A stretch of 64,000 nucleotides of DNA from Lachnospiraceae bacterium (GCA_910576335.1 CAJTIU010000004.1:186001-250000), one strand, 5' to 3'; counted from the first letter of the stretch, positions 27,040-36,310 are shown. Made by a program: numbers and translations. The notes: generated by a model not told the origin, from the letters alone.

Positions 27040-29454
27040 TTATTTCTTCCATAAAATACGGATGGAGTTCAGCACACACAGCATCGCTACGCCAGTGTCC
27101 GCAAAAACGGCAAGCCACATGTTCGCAAAACCTGTAAAACCGAGAACCATGACAAGAAGTTTAACTGCAAGGGCGAATACCACATTCTGCATGGCAATTC
27201 TTCCAGTTGCACGGGCAATGGATACGGATTCCGGGATTGCCCCAACCGCAGAGGTCATAAATACGACATCAGCAGCCTCGATTGCCGCATCGGCTCCGCT
27301 TCCCATGGCAGCGCCCACATCTGCCCCTGCAAGCACAGGCGCATCATTGATTCCGTCTCCCACAAACATAACGGCTCCATGTCTTCTGCGGATATCCTGA
27401 AGCCTCTCCAGCTTCTCCTGCGGAAGAAGCTGTGCATGTACCTCGTCAATCCCTGTCTCTTTAGCCACTGCCTGTGCGCTTCTTTTCGCGTCCCCGGTCA
27501 GCATGGCTGTGGCAAGCCCCTGTGCTTTCATTTTCTTTATAGAGACTCTGGCATCCTCTTTCACCAGATCCGCAATCAGCAGATAGCCCTCCAGCCTGCC
27601 GTCTGCCGCCACAAGGACTTCTGTCCCGTAATCTCCGCCTGCACAGGCGGCTGTGTCCACATGATAAAGTTCCATAAGAGCCCGGTTCCCGCAGAGAACT
27701 ATGCCCTCCGCAAATTTTGCCCGGATGCCCTTTCCGGAAATCTCTTCTACCTCTTCCGCCTCCGTAAGCGCAAGTTTCCGTTCCCTCGCTTCACGTACAA
27801 TACTGCTCCCCACCGGATGTGTGGAATACAGCTCACAGTCTGCTGCGATTGTAAGAATTTGTTTTTCAGTAAGCTTTCCCAGTGACACGATCTTTTGAAC
27901 CGCAAAGTTTCCCTTTGTAACGGTCCCGGTCTTATCCATAACAACTGTCTTCACATTCTTTAAGGCTTCAATAGAAAGTCCGCCCTTGAACAGAATTCCC
28001 TTCCTGGATCCGGCTCCTATTCCGGAAAAAAATGCCAGTGGAACACTTAATACAAGTGCACATGGGCAGCTGATTACAAGGAACGTGATCGCCGTATAAA
28101 TCCAGTGGTTCCAGTCTCCGGTAAAAAGAGACGGCACAACTGCTGTAAGGACTGCCGCCGCCACAACTACCGGTGTATAGATCCTGGCAAATCTGGTAAT
28201 GAACCGGTCAAGCTTTGGCTTGCTCGCCGCCGCATGTTCCACGGAATCCAGAATCCTCGTTACCATGGATTCACTAAGAGGCTTTAAAACCTCAGCCTTT
28301 AATACTCCCTGTTCATTTACACAGCCCGATATCAATTCCTCACCGGGACATACCCTCACCGGAACCGGCTCTCCTGTTACAGGTGATGTATCAATGCGGC
28401 TTTCTCCCTCGATTACCTTTCCGTCAAGGGGAATCCTGTCTCCCGGACGGATTAAGATCACGTCTCCTGCCTTCGCGTCTTTTGCCGGAATCTCGGATAC
28501 TTCACTTCCCTTTACCAGATTCACTACCTCCGGACGCAGATCCACTGCATCCATAATCTGGGAACGGCTTCTCTCCACTGCAACGTCTTCAAAGAATTCC
28601 CCTACACGGTAGAACAGCATAACCCCTACCGCCTCGGCAAAATCCCCAATTGCAAATGCTGCAATGGTTGCCACACTCATAAGGAAGTTCTCGTCAAACA
28701 GCCTGCCGTTTTTTAGGTTCTTAAGTGCCTTCCACACAATGGCAAGCCCAAGGACCAGATATGCCGCAATAAAGAGCGCTGCATTTACCATCTGCTCTAG
28801 AACTGTATTCTTTGTTATAATTCCTGCTGCAAAAAGAACGGCTCCTGAACCGATTGTCAGAAGAGCTGACCGGTTTGACGCAAAGAAGCTTCTCTTCTCC
28901 TTCTTCACTGCTGTCTCTTCCTCTGGAACGACGGTCACTTCTGATTCAATAGACGCACAGATCTTCTGAAGCACAGGGAGAAGATTCTCCTGGTGGCCGG
29001 AGGCAACTGCCAGCTTCCGGGTTGCAAACGTGATCACTGCTGCATCTACTTCCGGCAGGGCATTAATCTTTCTCTCCATCTTTGCCGCACAGTTAGCACA
29101 GCCCAGGTTCTGCAGAATGTAAACCTTCTGCGGAATATCCGCAGGCATGGTGTGCGGCTCATGGGGGGCTGCATGATGGCTGTGGTCATGGCCTTCGTGG
29201 CCTCCATGATGGTGGCCGCAGCCACAGTCTTCTTCGTGGTGATGGTGATGGTCGTGACCGCAGCCGCAGTCTTCTTTATGATAATATCCTTCTTCGTGAC
29301 AGTGACTGTGGCTATGATGCGGATGACCGCAGCCGCATTCCTTTTCGTGGGGATGCCCTTCTTCATGATGGTGCTCATGGCTATGATGGGGATGCTCTTC
29401 TTCATGATGCTGGGCATGTTGATGATTATGCGCTTTTCTTTCATTCTTTTCCAT
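27040..29454 (-). CDS. Zn/Cd/Pb-type P1B ATPase with His-rich N-terminus and HMA domain
   Basis: 804 residues. The first hundred are extremely rich in His, Glu and Gly-Cys-Gly units (three CGCGH-type blocks between 40 and 82), a likely metal buffer. A single HMA domain follows with GCANCAAK (Cys119, Cys122). The pump core has SCPCALVLSVPLAFF, DKTGTVTKG, the STHP motif and GDGINDAPVLAGADVG. The CPC context and histidine tail point to zinc, cadmium or lead efflux. An ArsR-type operator overlaps its promoter and the repressor gene lies downstream. The low-complexity start gives long reading frames on the other strand that are not genes. Confidence 0.95.
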   Translation of the reverse strand: MEKNERKAHNHQHAQHHEEEHPHHSHEHHHEEGHPHEKECGCGHPHHSHSHCHEEGYYHKEDCGCGHDHHHHHEEDCGCGHHHGGHEGHDHSHHAAPHEPHTMPADIPQKVYILQNLGCANCAAKMERKINALPEVDAAVITFATRKLAVASGHQENLLPVLQKICASIESEVTVVPEEETAVKKEKRSFFASNRSALLTIGSGAVLFAAGIITKNTVLEQMVNAALFIAAYLVLGLAIVWKALKNLKNGRLFDENFLMSVATIAAFAIGDFAEAVGVMLFYRVGEFFEDVAVERSRSQIMDAVDLRPEVVNLVKGSEVSEIPAKDAKAGDVILIRPGDRIPLDGKVIEGESRIDTSPVTGEPVPVRVCPGEELISGCVNEQGVLKAEVLKPLSESMVTRILDSVEHAAASKPKLDRFITRFARIYTPVVVAAAVLTAVVPSLFTGDWNHWIYTAITFLVISCPCALVLSVPLAFFSGIGAGSRKGILFKGGLSIEALKNVKTVVMDKTGTVTKGNFAVQKIVSLGKLTEKQILTIAADCELYSTHPVGSSIVREARERKLALTEAEEVEEISGKGIRAKFAEGIVLCGNRALMELYHVDTAACAGGDYGTEVLVAADGRLEGYLLIADLVKEDARVSIKKMKAQGLATAMLTGDAKRSAQAVAKETGIDEVHAQLLPQEKLERLQDIRRRHGAVMFVGDGINDAPVLAGADVGAAMGSGADAAIEAADVVFMTSAVGAIPESVSIARATGRIAMQNVVFALAVKLLVMVLGFTGFANMWLAVFADTGVAMLCVLNSIRILWKK

Positions 29455-29482
29455 GATCAGTACCTCCTGTGATAAAATCTAT

Positions 29483-29502
29483 ATATGAATAATTGTTCAT
29501 AT
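29483..29502. promoter_or_regulatory. ArsR/CzrA-type operator
   Basis: ATATGAATAATTGTTCATAT is a near-perfect 20-bp dyad closely resembling known operators of the SmtB/CzrA/CadC group. It lies between the -10 box and the start codon of the His-rich ATPase gene, well placed for repression by the protein encoded at 26558-26917. Confidence 0.8.
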
Positions 29503-29514
29503 GTTCATACTATG

Positions 29515-29543
29515 ATTTAAACACAGAAAATGCTGTTTGTCAA
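29515..29543 (-). promoter_or_regulatory. Promoter of the His-rich ATPase gene
   Basis: On the minus strand TTGACA (29543-29538), 17 bases, then TTAAAT (29520-29515). The ArsR-type dyad follows immediately downstream. AGGAGG at about nine bases before the ATG serves translation. Confidence 0.7.
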
Positions 29544-29577
29544 CCCCAGCAACATCCTGTAAAGTACTTTTTATGGT

Positions 29578-29720
29578 ATTATTCACGGGTCAGGAATGCG
29601 CTGAACTGCGCATTCTGTGAGAAAGTGATTCAAGGATGAGGGGCGATTTTTGCAAAGCAAAACTTCAAATATCGCCCCGAATCGTTGCTATGAGCGGCCA
29701 CACGTGCCGTGAATAGTAAC
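29578..29720. repeat. Family C element, 143 bp
   Basis: Bounded by TATTATTCACGG on the left and CCGTGAATAGTAAC on the right. The inside holds a second stem (GGGGCGAT and ATCGCCCC) around a short A/T loop. No gene lies between the ATPase start and the stop of the next gene; this element fills most of that space. Confidence 0.7.
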
Positions 29721-29813
29721 GCATCCGGCCCATTTAAAAGTCGCTCTGTCCACTATTCTTTACTGCCAGGCACGCCGCATATCCCTGCGCCATCATAAAA
29801 GCCTTCGAATGAA

Positions 29814-30953
29814 TTACCATCCCGGTACATGGCAGTAAACGTCTGAAAGGAACCAGTTATATAAGATTGTCTCAAAAATCCGGTTCGATACAGCTGCATT
29901 TCCGGAGCAGTTCACAACAAACCCAAACATCTCTGCCACTTCAATTGATCGGTTCAGGGAATTATATGATATCACGCTTCGATGAAACAGCAATGTATAC
30001 AGCAGTTCTCGCAGTTTGGGATATTCTGTTAATTTCGCGATAAGAGACTCAAACAATGTATTTCTTTCTGTCAGCAGGATTTTCAGAGCCTCCTGCAATC
30101 CTTCTTCCGTCCATGCATCCGCCTTGTTATAATCCCTGCTCCCGACCCGTTCATCAATAAGCTTGCAAATACGCGAAACTAGAAATGGATAACCGGAAGT
30201 ATAGCTGTAAATCCTGTCAGACATAGCTGTAAGATCCATCCCCGTCCTATGGTCTGCTTCATACTCTCCAAGCATTCCCGCTATATCCTTTACTGAAAAA
30301 CTCATATCCACATTAAAGTCAGCTGCTATATTCCACGGACTATTCACCCTGTGTTCATCCTCTGAAACAAACCTTCTCTTTAGATTTTTCACATCATACA
30401 CACCTGCAAGAATCACTGATTGAAATGCTGCCGTCTCATCCCGGTCAATGTAATATCCTCTAAGCTGCGCAAGAAAATCCAAAAAAACCTGATTATTTGT
30501 AGCGCTGTCCACTTCATCAATCATCAGAACAACAGGCTTTTCTGATCTCCTGCACCATTTACTAAAGCACTCAAACAAAATAGCAAGCTTTAAATCAGCA
30601 GGATTCTCCTGTGTAAACTGCCGCAATTCATTTGCTGTTTCAGCAGGCACTTCATTCATCAACATGAATTTTTTTAATATCTCTCTTGACAGCGCTTCTA
30701 CAAAGGCACTCTCTGTCTCAAAATCCTTGTGGCTCAGTCTCTGAAAGTCCAGACTCAGAACCTGATAATCTTTCTTAAGATAACGCCCCAATGCCTTTAA
30801 TGTTGTTGTCTTTCCAAACTGGCGGGCGCGATTCACAGTAAAATAATCCCCCCGCTCGACCATGGCCTCCATCTCGGTCAGGCGGTCTTCTATATTAACC
30901 ATATAATGCAGATCCGGCTTACAATCCCCGCTGATATTAAATACTCTGTTCAT
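29814..30953 (-). CDS. AAA-ATPase-like protein lacking its C-terminal nuclease domain
   Basis: 379 residues. Walker A is ARQFGKTT (43-50) and Walker B is VVLMIDEVDS (141-150). The middle matches the broken gene at 38161-39281 closely (NNQVFLDFLAQLRGYY, NIAADFNVDMSFS, YTSGYPFLVS). In the broken relative the frame continues after RIFEMRLYNCFLSE into a PD-(D/E)XK nuclease domain, but here it ends at FLSDVYCHVPGW. About 140 residues of nuclease are therefore missing. The truncated protein could still bind ATP. These genes are abundant in gut Firmicutes and Bacteroidetes; their function is not settled. Confidence 0.8.
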   Translation of the reverse strand: MNRVFNISGDCKPDLHYMVNIEDRLTEMEAMVERGDYFTVNRARQFGKTTTLKALGRYLKKDYQVLSLDFQRLSHKDFETESAFVEALSREILKKFMLMNEVPAETANELRQFTQENPADLKLAILFECFSKWCRRSEKPVVLMIDEVDSATNNQVFLDFLAQLRGYYIDRDETAAFQSVILAGVYDVKNLKRRFVSEDEHRVNSPWNIAADFNVDMSFSVKDIAGMLGEYEADHRTGMDLTAMSDRIYSYTSGYPFLVSRICKLIDERVGSRDYNKADAWTEEGLQEALKILLTERNTLFESLIAKLTEYPKLRELLYTLLFHRSVISYNSLNRSIEVAEMFGFVVNCSGNAAVSNRIFETILYNWFLSDVYCHVPGW

Positions 30954-31059
30954 ATTTCAGGAGCCCCCTTGTACCTGTTTTGGGTTACTACTCATGATAG
31001 CAGAAAAAATCCGACTTATCAATCCACATAATAATAAGATACAGACAGGTAAAACTCTG

Positions 31060-31195
31060 CATGTTACTGTTCACTCCGTTCACAGTAACATGCGCAAATC
31101 CATTTAAAATTCGCTTCGCGAATGGGATTTGCCCGCACCTGAATCATTTTCTTACGGACTTTGCAGTAAATGCAAAGTCCTGTGTGAACAGTAAC
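31060..31195. repeat. Family C element, variant with two nested stems
   Basis: It starts with the palindrome CATGTTACTGT/ACAGTAACATG (31060-31092), continues with GGACTTTGCA/TGCAAAGTCC, and ends in TGAACAGTAAC. The sequence lies in the 263-bp gap between the ATPase-like gene and the ABC permease; no gene is seen there. Confidence 0.65.
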
Positions 31196-31216
31196 CTCAC
31201 TGCGCATTCCGTAAGG

Positions 31217-32038
31217 TTAATAAAATTGTAATTCACCGTTTTCTCTGTTATGCTGTTCAACCTTCTGTATCAGAATAACAGTAATCGCTGCCATTATACT
31301 AAGACAAACTGCCAGCCCCGACAGATCGGCTGCCCATCCGTTTCCTTCCTCCTGAATATGAAGCACAAGCCGGATGATGTTAAGACAGTATGTCAGCGGA
31401 AAAACCAGAGAAAGCACTTTTGCCCACTGTGGAAAGCATCTGACCGGTATTCTGCTTCCTGAAAACAATGTCATAGGCATATCAAACAGATCCATGATAA
31501 TGGATGCATCCCTTGAAAACATAAAAACCGTATTAAGCATGCCTCCCCATATCGTTGACGAAATGATCAGAAGCAGAAATATGAACGGCAGCATTACGAG
31601 ATTCCCTAAGCCAAGCGTTCCTGTATATATTAGAATAAATACACAGAAGCAGCAGAACATCCACATCTCCTGAACCAGCGCTCCCAGCGCCCTTCCATAG
31701 CTCATGGCCAGCCTGTTCGCCGGTGATAAAAAAGTAATTTCCAGCGTTCCTCCTGTCCGTTCCTGGTTCGCCATGGACCACGCATTCTGAATCATTGACC
31801 AGAAGCATGTATATGCCATGAACCCGGTGCCTAAAAAAGCTAGCAGCTCCTTTCTGTCTGTAATCCCCATATACCCGGTAATTTCGAATGGCTTATAGGT
31901 ATAATAGACCTCCAAGAATCCTAAAACAGGCCACACAGGCCACACAAGCAGGGAAAAGTAGACAAACGGGGAATGATAATCATGCTTCTGCTGTTTCAAT
32001 ATTTCCGCTCTGACCACTAATAGAATCCTTTTCATCAC
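31217..32038 (-). CDS. ABC-2 type transporter permease (second permease of the operon)
   Basis: 273 residues with six predicted membrane helices and the ABC-2 signature region around GTLEITFLSPANRLAMSYGRAL, near helix 3. It overlaps the ATPase gene by four bases (ATGA). Together with the permease at 34208 and the ATPase at 32035 it should form a heterodimeric exporter. Substrate unknown; drug or antimicrobial peptide export is common in this class. Confidence 0.88.
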   Translation of the reverse strand: MMKRILLVVRAEILKQQKHDYHSPFVYFSLLVWPVWPVLGFLEVYYTYKPFEITGYMGITDRKELLAFLGTGFMAYTCFWSMIQNAWSMANQERTGGTLEITFLSPANRLAMSYGRALGALVQEMWMFCCFCVFILIYTGTLGLGNLVMLPFIFLLLIISSTIWGGMLNTVFMFSRDASIIMDLFDMPMTLFSGSRIPVRCFPQWAKVLSLVFPLTYCLNIIRLVLHIQEEGNGWAADLSGLAVCLSIMAAITVILIQKVEQHNRENGELQFY

Positions 32039-33015
32039 TGGCTCCTCCTGTCCGGCTGACTAATGATTTTCATGAGCACTTCCTCCAGTTCAGGCTCCTG
32101 TACGCTCAGTCCCTCCACCTGTATCTGATGTTTCATTAATAGATTCAGAACATGTTCGTCTGCCGTTTTCTCTCCTTCCTCTTTAAGAAGCGCCAGATAC
32201 TCCTGGTCATCTGACGGTTTTACCTGTATCAGGAGCTGCGGCTTATACATGAATAACTCTTTCAGTTCTTCCCTTGTGCCCTGGGCGATGATCTCCCCTT
32301 TGTCCAGAACATATATATAGTCGCAAAGCTCCTCTGCTTCGCGGATATAGTGGGTAGTCAGCAGTATGCCTTTTTTCTTCTCTTTGGCCAGTTCCTGTAC
32401 CAGTCTTCTGATTTCTTTCGCAATTACGATGTCAAGTCCCAGTGTTGGCTCGTCCATAAAAAGGTACTCCGGATCATTGATCAGTCCCCTGGCAATCTGC
32501 AGACGCTGCTTCATCCCTTTTGAATATCTCTCCACCGGAATATCCGCAGCCTCTTCCAGGCCCACAGTCTCTAACAGATCAGCAATCTTTTCATTCAGAC
32601 TGGCTCCGCTTAATCCATACAGACTGCCAAAATATCTGAGGTTCTCCTTTGCAGTCAGTCTCCAGTAAAGATTCCTCTCTCCGCCTGAGATCACATTGAT
32701 CCGCTCCTTTACCCACAGGTGTTTCTTTACGGCATCGACTCCATTCATAGTCAGACTGCCCGATGTCGGTGCAATAATAGATGCAAGCATACGGATCGTC
32801 GTTGTCTTTCCCGCACCATTAATGCCTAAGACTCCGGTTATTTTCCCCTGGGGAATCTCCAGCGACAGGTCTTTCACCGCATGGACCACTTTTTTCTGCC
32901 CGCGGGCGAACAACCCCTTCTTTTCTTTTAAGATATAATCCTTCACCAAATGTCTGGCGATTATTTTTCCTTCTTCCTGATTCCCAGGCTCATCCCTGAC
33001 TACGCTGCACATCAC
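32035..33015 (-). CDS. ABC transporter ATP-binding protein
   Basis: 326 residues. Walker A is GINGAGKT (near 69-76), the signature region is ERYSKGMKQRLQIAR and Walker B is YLFMDEPTLGLD. The first 35 residues (up to LFARGQKKVVHAVKDLSL) and a C-terminal domain after HYIREAEELCDYIYVLDKG are typical of the export group related to NatA and DrrA. It overlaps both flanking genes by four bases, so subunits are made in step. It powers the two ABC-2 permeases of this operon. Confidence 0.95.
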   Translation of the reverse strand: MMCSVVRDEPGNQEEGKIIARHLVKDYILKEKKGLFARGQKKVVHAVKDLSLEIPQGKITGVLGINGAGKTTTIRMLASIIAPTSGSLTMNGVDAVKKHLWVKERINVISGGERNLYWRLTAKENLRYFGSLYGLSGASLNEKIADLLETVGLEEAADIPVERYSKGMKQRLQIARGLINDPEYLFMDEPTLGLDIVIAKEIRRLVQELAKEKKKGILLTTHYIREAEELCDYIYVLDKGEIIAQGTREELKELFMYKPQLLIQVKPSDDQEYLALLKEEGEKTADEHVLNLLMKHQIQVEGLSVQEPELEEVLMKIISQPDRRSQ

Positions 33016-33410
33016 ACGCTCTCCTTTATAAGCAATGAACTGATCTGTCCGTATCCTTGTTTCTCTGCCATCCTTCTGATTCCATCCAGTGCTTCTTCTT
33101 TTGAATAGTTATGCGCTTCTAAGAAGTCAGTATCTTGTTCGCCTATATATTGATAGAATAATATTGCGGCAAGGACTTCTCTTTTCTGGGTATAGTCAAT
33201 GCTTTCCAGCAATATATTCTCCGCCTCATTTATAAAGCCTTCATTGACCATGTTTTTTAATTCTTCTAATGCTTTCCCCGAAACCTCATACTTGTTTTCT
33301 TCCGGCAGTTCGACCGATTGATATTGTTTTCCAAGCATTAAAGAAAAAAGTACCCTTACCATCTCTTTGATGATACGCATAATATAGTCTTTTTCGTCAT
33401 TGAAGTTCAT
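33012..33410 (-). CDS. DUF6483-like helical protein
   Basis: 132 residues from the ATG at 33410, which follows AAGGTG; a longer frame upstream overlaps the XRE gene and lacks a binding site. The protein is mostly helical and soluble (start MNFNDEKDYIMRIIKEMVRV) with a C-terminal tail ISSLLIKESV. The resemblance to DUF6483 is by overall pattern. It overlaps the ATPase gene start by four bases and may regulate or assemble the transporter. No catalytic motif is visible. Confidence 0.75.
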   Translation of the reverse strand: MNFNDEKDYIMRIIKEMVRVLFSLMLGKQYQSVELPEENKYEVSGKALEELKNMVNEGFINEAENILLESIDYTQKREVLAAILFYQYIGEQDTDFLEAHNYSKEEALDGIRRMAEKQGYGQISSLLIKESV

Positions 33411-33420
33411 ATTTTTCACC

Positions 33421-34095
33421 TTACTTGTCAGAATTCCTTTTCGAAAGACATGAAAGCCCCCTGAGCAAGGCATATGATAATGCCGAGAGAACCGTGAAAA
33501 AACAAACTGATAATCCAACAGCCTGCAAAGCAGTCACATTCTTCTGTATGATCAGGTAAAATACAATACTGAATACTCCTACACATACAAGACTGATTAC
33601 CAGGTCTTTCTTCGGAGTACCTTTTGGCATTGCTCCATTCCATGCTCCGTTTTTTACAATAAAGAAAATATAAACCAGCCCTCCGGCAAATAGAGCTGCC
33701 GTTTCCCCGATAATCATGGGAAAACTTCCATCCATAAGCATTTGCACTACGATCGTCACGGCACATACCAAAAACATGATGCTAAACGAAATGCTTCCAG
33801 CTTTTGCGGCTCTCCTTCTTTCCAGTTCATTGTAGTCGGCAACCTTTAATAATGTTTCTTTTAATTCGTTATCCATATTCCCGCTTTTCCTTTCTCCATT
33901 TAGAATCTCTCCTATTTCCACATTGTAGTATTCAGAAATCTGCACCAGAATACTAAGGTCAGGCAAATTAGTTCCTGTCTCCCATCTAGAAACAGTTCTT
34001 CCTGAAACACCCAGGATTTCCGCCAGCTGCTCCTGTGTGATTCTTTTTTCTTTGCGAAGTTGTTTCAAAAAAGCTCCAATCTCTTTTGAGTTCAC
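33421..34095 (-). CDS. XRE family regulator fused to membrane helices
   Basis: 224 residues from a GTG at 34095 that follows GAAAGGAGG. Residues 1-60 are a Cro/CI helix-turn-helix (LRKEKRITQEQLAEILGVSG, RTVSRWETG). The rest has four hydrophobic segments (about 95-112, 118-140, 160-178 and 182-205). Membrane-tethered XRE regulators of this layout often sit next to ABC exporters and respond to their cargo or to envelope stress. It lies between the two halves of the exporter operon, with 112 bases to the permease upstream. Confidence 0.88.
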   Translation of the reverse strand: MNSKEIGAFLKQLRKEKRITQEQLAEILGVSGRTVSRWETGTNLPDLSILVQISEYYNVEIGEILNGERKSGNMDNELKETLLKVADYNELERRRAAKAGSISFSIMFLVCAVTIVVQMLMDGSFPMIIGETAALFAGGLVYIFFIVKNGAWNGAMPKGTPKKDLVISLVCVGVFSIVFYLIIQKNVTALQAVGLSVCFFTVLSALSYALLRGLSCLSKRNSDK

Positions 34096-34207
34096 AAGTT
34101 TTCCTCCTTTCGCATACAGACTACTTCTTTCTGTCACCGAAGAACACGACACAAAGCGAGAAATGCCGCTGATTTTGCACCAGACAGCAGTGTCTATCCT
34201 TAATCCC

Positions 34208-35017
34208 CTACCCGAATATACTCTCCATCAGCCTGGGTTCCATCTTCATATACCATATAGAGCCCACAGCCAGATAAATGCCTGACAGAATGACGACCTG
34301 CAAGACGGAAAAGTAATTCTCCATCAGATTCTGATGTCCGGTCACCACATTACGAAACAGCTCCACCGCCGGAGTCAGAGGAAAAATCTGCGCAATACCC
34401 TGCACCCAGCCCGGCAGGTACTGAACCGGGTAGGTGATCCCGCAGACCAGACTCATGGTTACGAACAGAGTATTCTGTGTAAGATAGGTATTTCTTGTAT
34501 ACAACATTACGGATGATAGTGTAATGCCCATGCAGAAAAAGCCCAGTATTGCTAACATTATTACAACAGCAGCCCGGAAAGAAAGTAAAGACCCCAGATC
34601 TGCCCCAAGCAGTGCTCCCACGGCCAGCACGGTGCCAGACTCCAGTAATGCCCTCATGGTCTGCTCTGATAAGCAGCCGAGGAAATAAGCGCTTCTTGAT
34701 GCAGGGGATAACAGTAAAGTTTCCAGGGTTCCTTCCCTCAGTTCACTGATCAGGGCACGTCCCACATTCATCAATGTGGATACCGCCAGAACATTTAGGG
34801 CTGACCCTAGCACGATATACGTCATATAATCGGCTCCGGCTGCATACTTGCCAAAATCTCTCTGCAGATTTCCCTGCATGAAATAATGATAGATAAAATA
34901 AGGAAACACAATCTGCGTCACCCCGGTCACAACCCTGGATACCATGAACGACCAGGGAACTGCCCGCATAATTCCAATTCTGTTTTTCCGGTATGTTGAA
35001 AGGATTACCCGCCACAT
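34208..35017 (-). CDS. ABC-2 type transporter permease (first permease of the operon)
   Basis: 269 residues, six predicted membrane helices, and the ABC-2 landmark LREGTLETLLLSPASRSAYF in the cytoplasmic loop. It resembles the second permease at 31217 in size and motif and would pair with it. A clear AGGAGG precedes the ATG. It follows the ArsR-like regulator gene by 12 bases. Confidence 0.88.
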   Translation of the reverse strand: MWRVILSTYRKNRIGIMRAVPWSFMVSRVVTGVTQIVFPYFIYHYFMQGNLQRDFGKYAAGADYMTYIVLGSALNVLAVSTLMNVGRALISELREGTLETLLLSPASRSAYFLGCLSEQTMRALLESGTVLAVGALLGADLGSLLSFRAAVVIMLAILGFFCMGITLSSVMLYTRNTYLTQNTLFVTMSLVCGITYPVQYLPGWVQGIAQIFPLTPAVELFRNVVTGHQNLMENYFSVLQVVILSGIYLAVGSIWYMKMEPRLMESIFG

Positions 35018-35029
35018 TTTTTCTCCTCC

Positions 35030-35989
35030 TTACTGCTTTTGCAGCATAGTCTCATAAAACATATAAGGGATGTAATCAATTCTTTCGATTTCGAACTTAT
35101 ACTCCACATAAAATCCTCTTTTAGCCTTTTTCACCAGTCCGGCTTTCTGCAGAATTTTCAAATGTTTCGAAACTGCCGCCTCACTCAGCCCCATTTCCCG
35201 GGCCAAAGCCTGTGTGGTACAGATGCCGTTCAGAAGGTGCTTTACAATCTGCAGCCTGTTCTGCTCTCCCAATGCCTTAAACATCCACACAAGATCCTTT
35301 GGAATCTCATTTTTTTCCCGTTCAACCAGGATCCCTTTCACGATCTCTAATTCATTCCCGTTCCGGTACATCCATAAATGAGGAACCACAAAGGTGCTGG
35401 CCGTGATAAACACCCGGTCAATCTCGTTCTTCCTGATTCTGAACTCATGGTTTTTCAGGAACAGAACCGCATCCTGCTCAACATGCAGACGGGGGTGCAC
35501 TCTCCCGCACCATGCCCACATCCCCTCTTTCTGACAGTTCTCCTTCTCCTCCCGGAGTATGCGCCTGATATATGCTCTTAACAGGATCTCTTCCTTTCGG
35601 AACGCAAGATCATAATATTGCTCCATTACCTCTAAAACAGCGTTTCTTTCTCCAATACTCATTACGTTTCCTGTATATTCCATCCACTCATTCCACTGGT
35701 AAATATTTTCCCGCCGAAGAAGAAAAAGCATCTCATGAATCTCCATCTGCCGGACCTCTCCCCATTTATGGGAGTCAATGATAAAATTCCAGCAATCTGT
35801 AATGGCTCCTAATTCCTTAATCCGTGCCACTAATTCCGGAAAGCTTTTTTCTTTTTCCAAAGCCCAGTTTTTCCTGGACGCATGGTGTTCCGGATTCGCT
35901 AATACATGCATAGAAAAGAACATTTCCCATGCAGGAAGATATGAAAAGATGATTTCTGTATTCTCTTCGTAAAACGTGTCCAGGATCAT
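35030..35989 (-). CDS. ArsR-like winged-helix regulator with long N-terminal domain
   Basis: 319 residues from the ATG at 35989, supported by GGAGGT five bases upstream. Residues 1-225 are a helical domain of the DUF5937 type found in ABC-linked regulators. The C-terminal 90 residues hold an ArsR-type winged helix (KALGEQNRLQIVKHLLNGI, ALAREMGLSEAAVSKHLKIL, AGLVKKAKRGFYVEYKFE). It is the first gene of the exporter operon and lacks metal-binding cysteines. A perfect ATTTAC-N6-GTAAAT dyad in the promoter region is a candidate operator for autoregulation. Confidence 0.85.
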   Translation of the reverse strand: MILDTFYEENTEIIFSYLPAWEMFFSMHVLANPEHHASRKNWALEKEKSFPELVARIKELGAITDCWNFIIDSHKWGEVRQMEIHEMLFLLRRENIYQWNEWMEYTGNVMSIGERNAVLEVMEQYYDLAFRKEEILLRAYIRRILREEKENCQKEGMWAWCGRVHPRLHVEQDAVLFLKNHEFRIRKNEIDRVFITASTFVVPHLWMYRNGNELEIVKGILVEREKNEIPKDLVWMFKALGEQNRLQIVKHLLNGICTTQALAREMGLSEAAVSKHLKILQKAGLVKKAKRGFYVEYKFEIERIDYIPYMFYETMLQKQ

Positions 35990-36042
35990 ACGATACCTCC
36001 GCTGCTGTTTACTCTGCAAGTATGTTCATACATCACATATTA

Positions 36043-36060
36043 ATTTACAAAACAGTAAAT
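36043..36060. promoter_or_regulatory. Dyad upstream of the exporter operon
   Basis: ATTTAC and GTAAAT are perfect complements around six bases, 54 bases before the regulator start codon. On the minus strand a TTGATT/ATATGT pair with a 17-base spacer overlaps the dyad and could be the promoter. Function inferred. Confidence 0.4.
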
Positions 36061-36180
36061 CAATTGTATTTTCACTTTAGGCGCATGTATTATAGAGACA
36101 TTCCATAGGTCTGTCAAGATTTTTTTGTTTTAAAATAACACCAAGATCACAAATTTATTGTAATTCTAAAACAAATTGCA

Positions 36181-36260
36181 GGATTTTGAGAGTCCACGAG
36201 CACGGAACAATCCGTGTATCAGAAGTGTTAAAATACCTTTTGACACTTACATCATAATCT
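36181..36260. repeat. Family E unit joined to a short family B palindrome
   Basis: GGATTTTGAGAGTCCACGAG and CACGGAACAATCCGTG match the unit at 26440. It continues into AGAAGTGTTAAAAT and CCTTTTGACACTT, a diverged family B hairpin, then ACATCATAAT. It lies 50 bp from the tRNA gene. Confidence 0.65.
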
Positions 36261-36310
36261 TTTCCCTCATAAGAATACTATGAATATTTAAGAATAAAGA
36301 AGTCAAAAAA

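Noticed and set aside
28993-29472. Plus-strand frame rich in Met, Val and Phe and a minus-strand frame rich in Lys, Thr and Ile over the start of the His-rich pump
   Set aside because: Both arise from the low-complexity His/Glu codons of the pump's N-terminus read in other frames.
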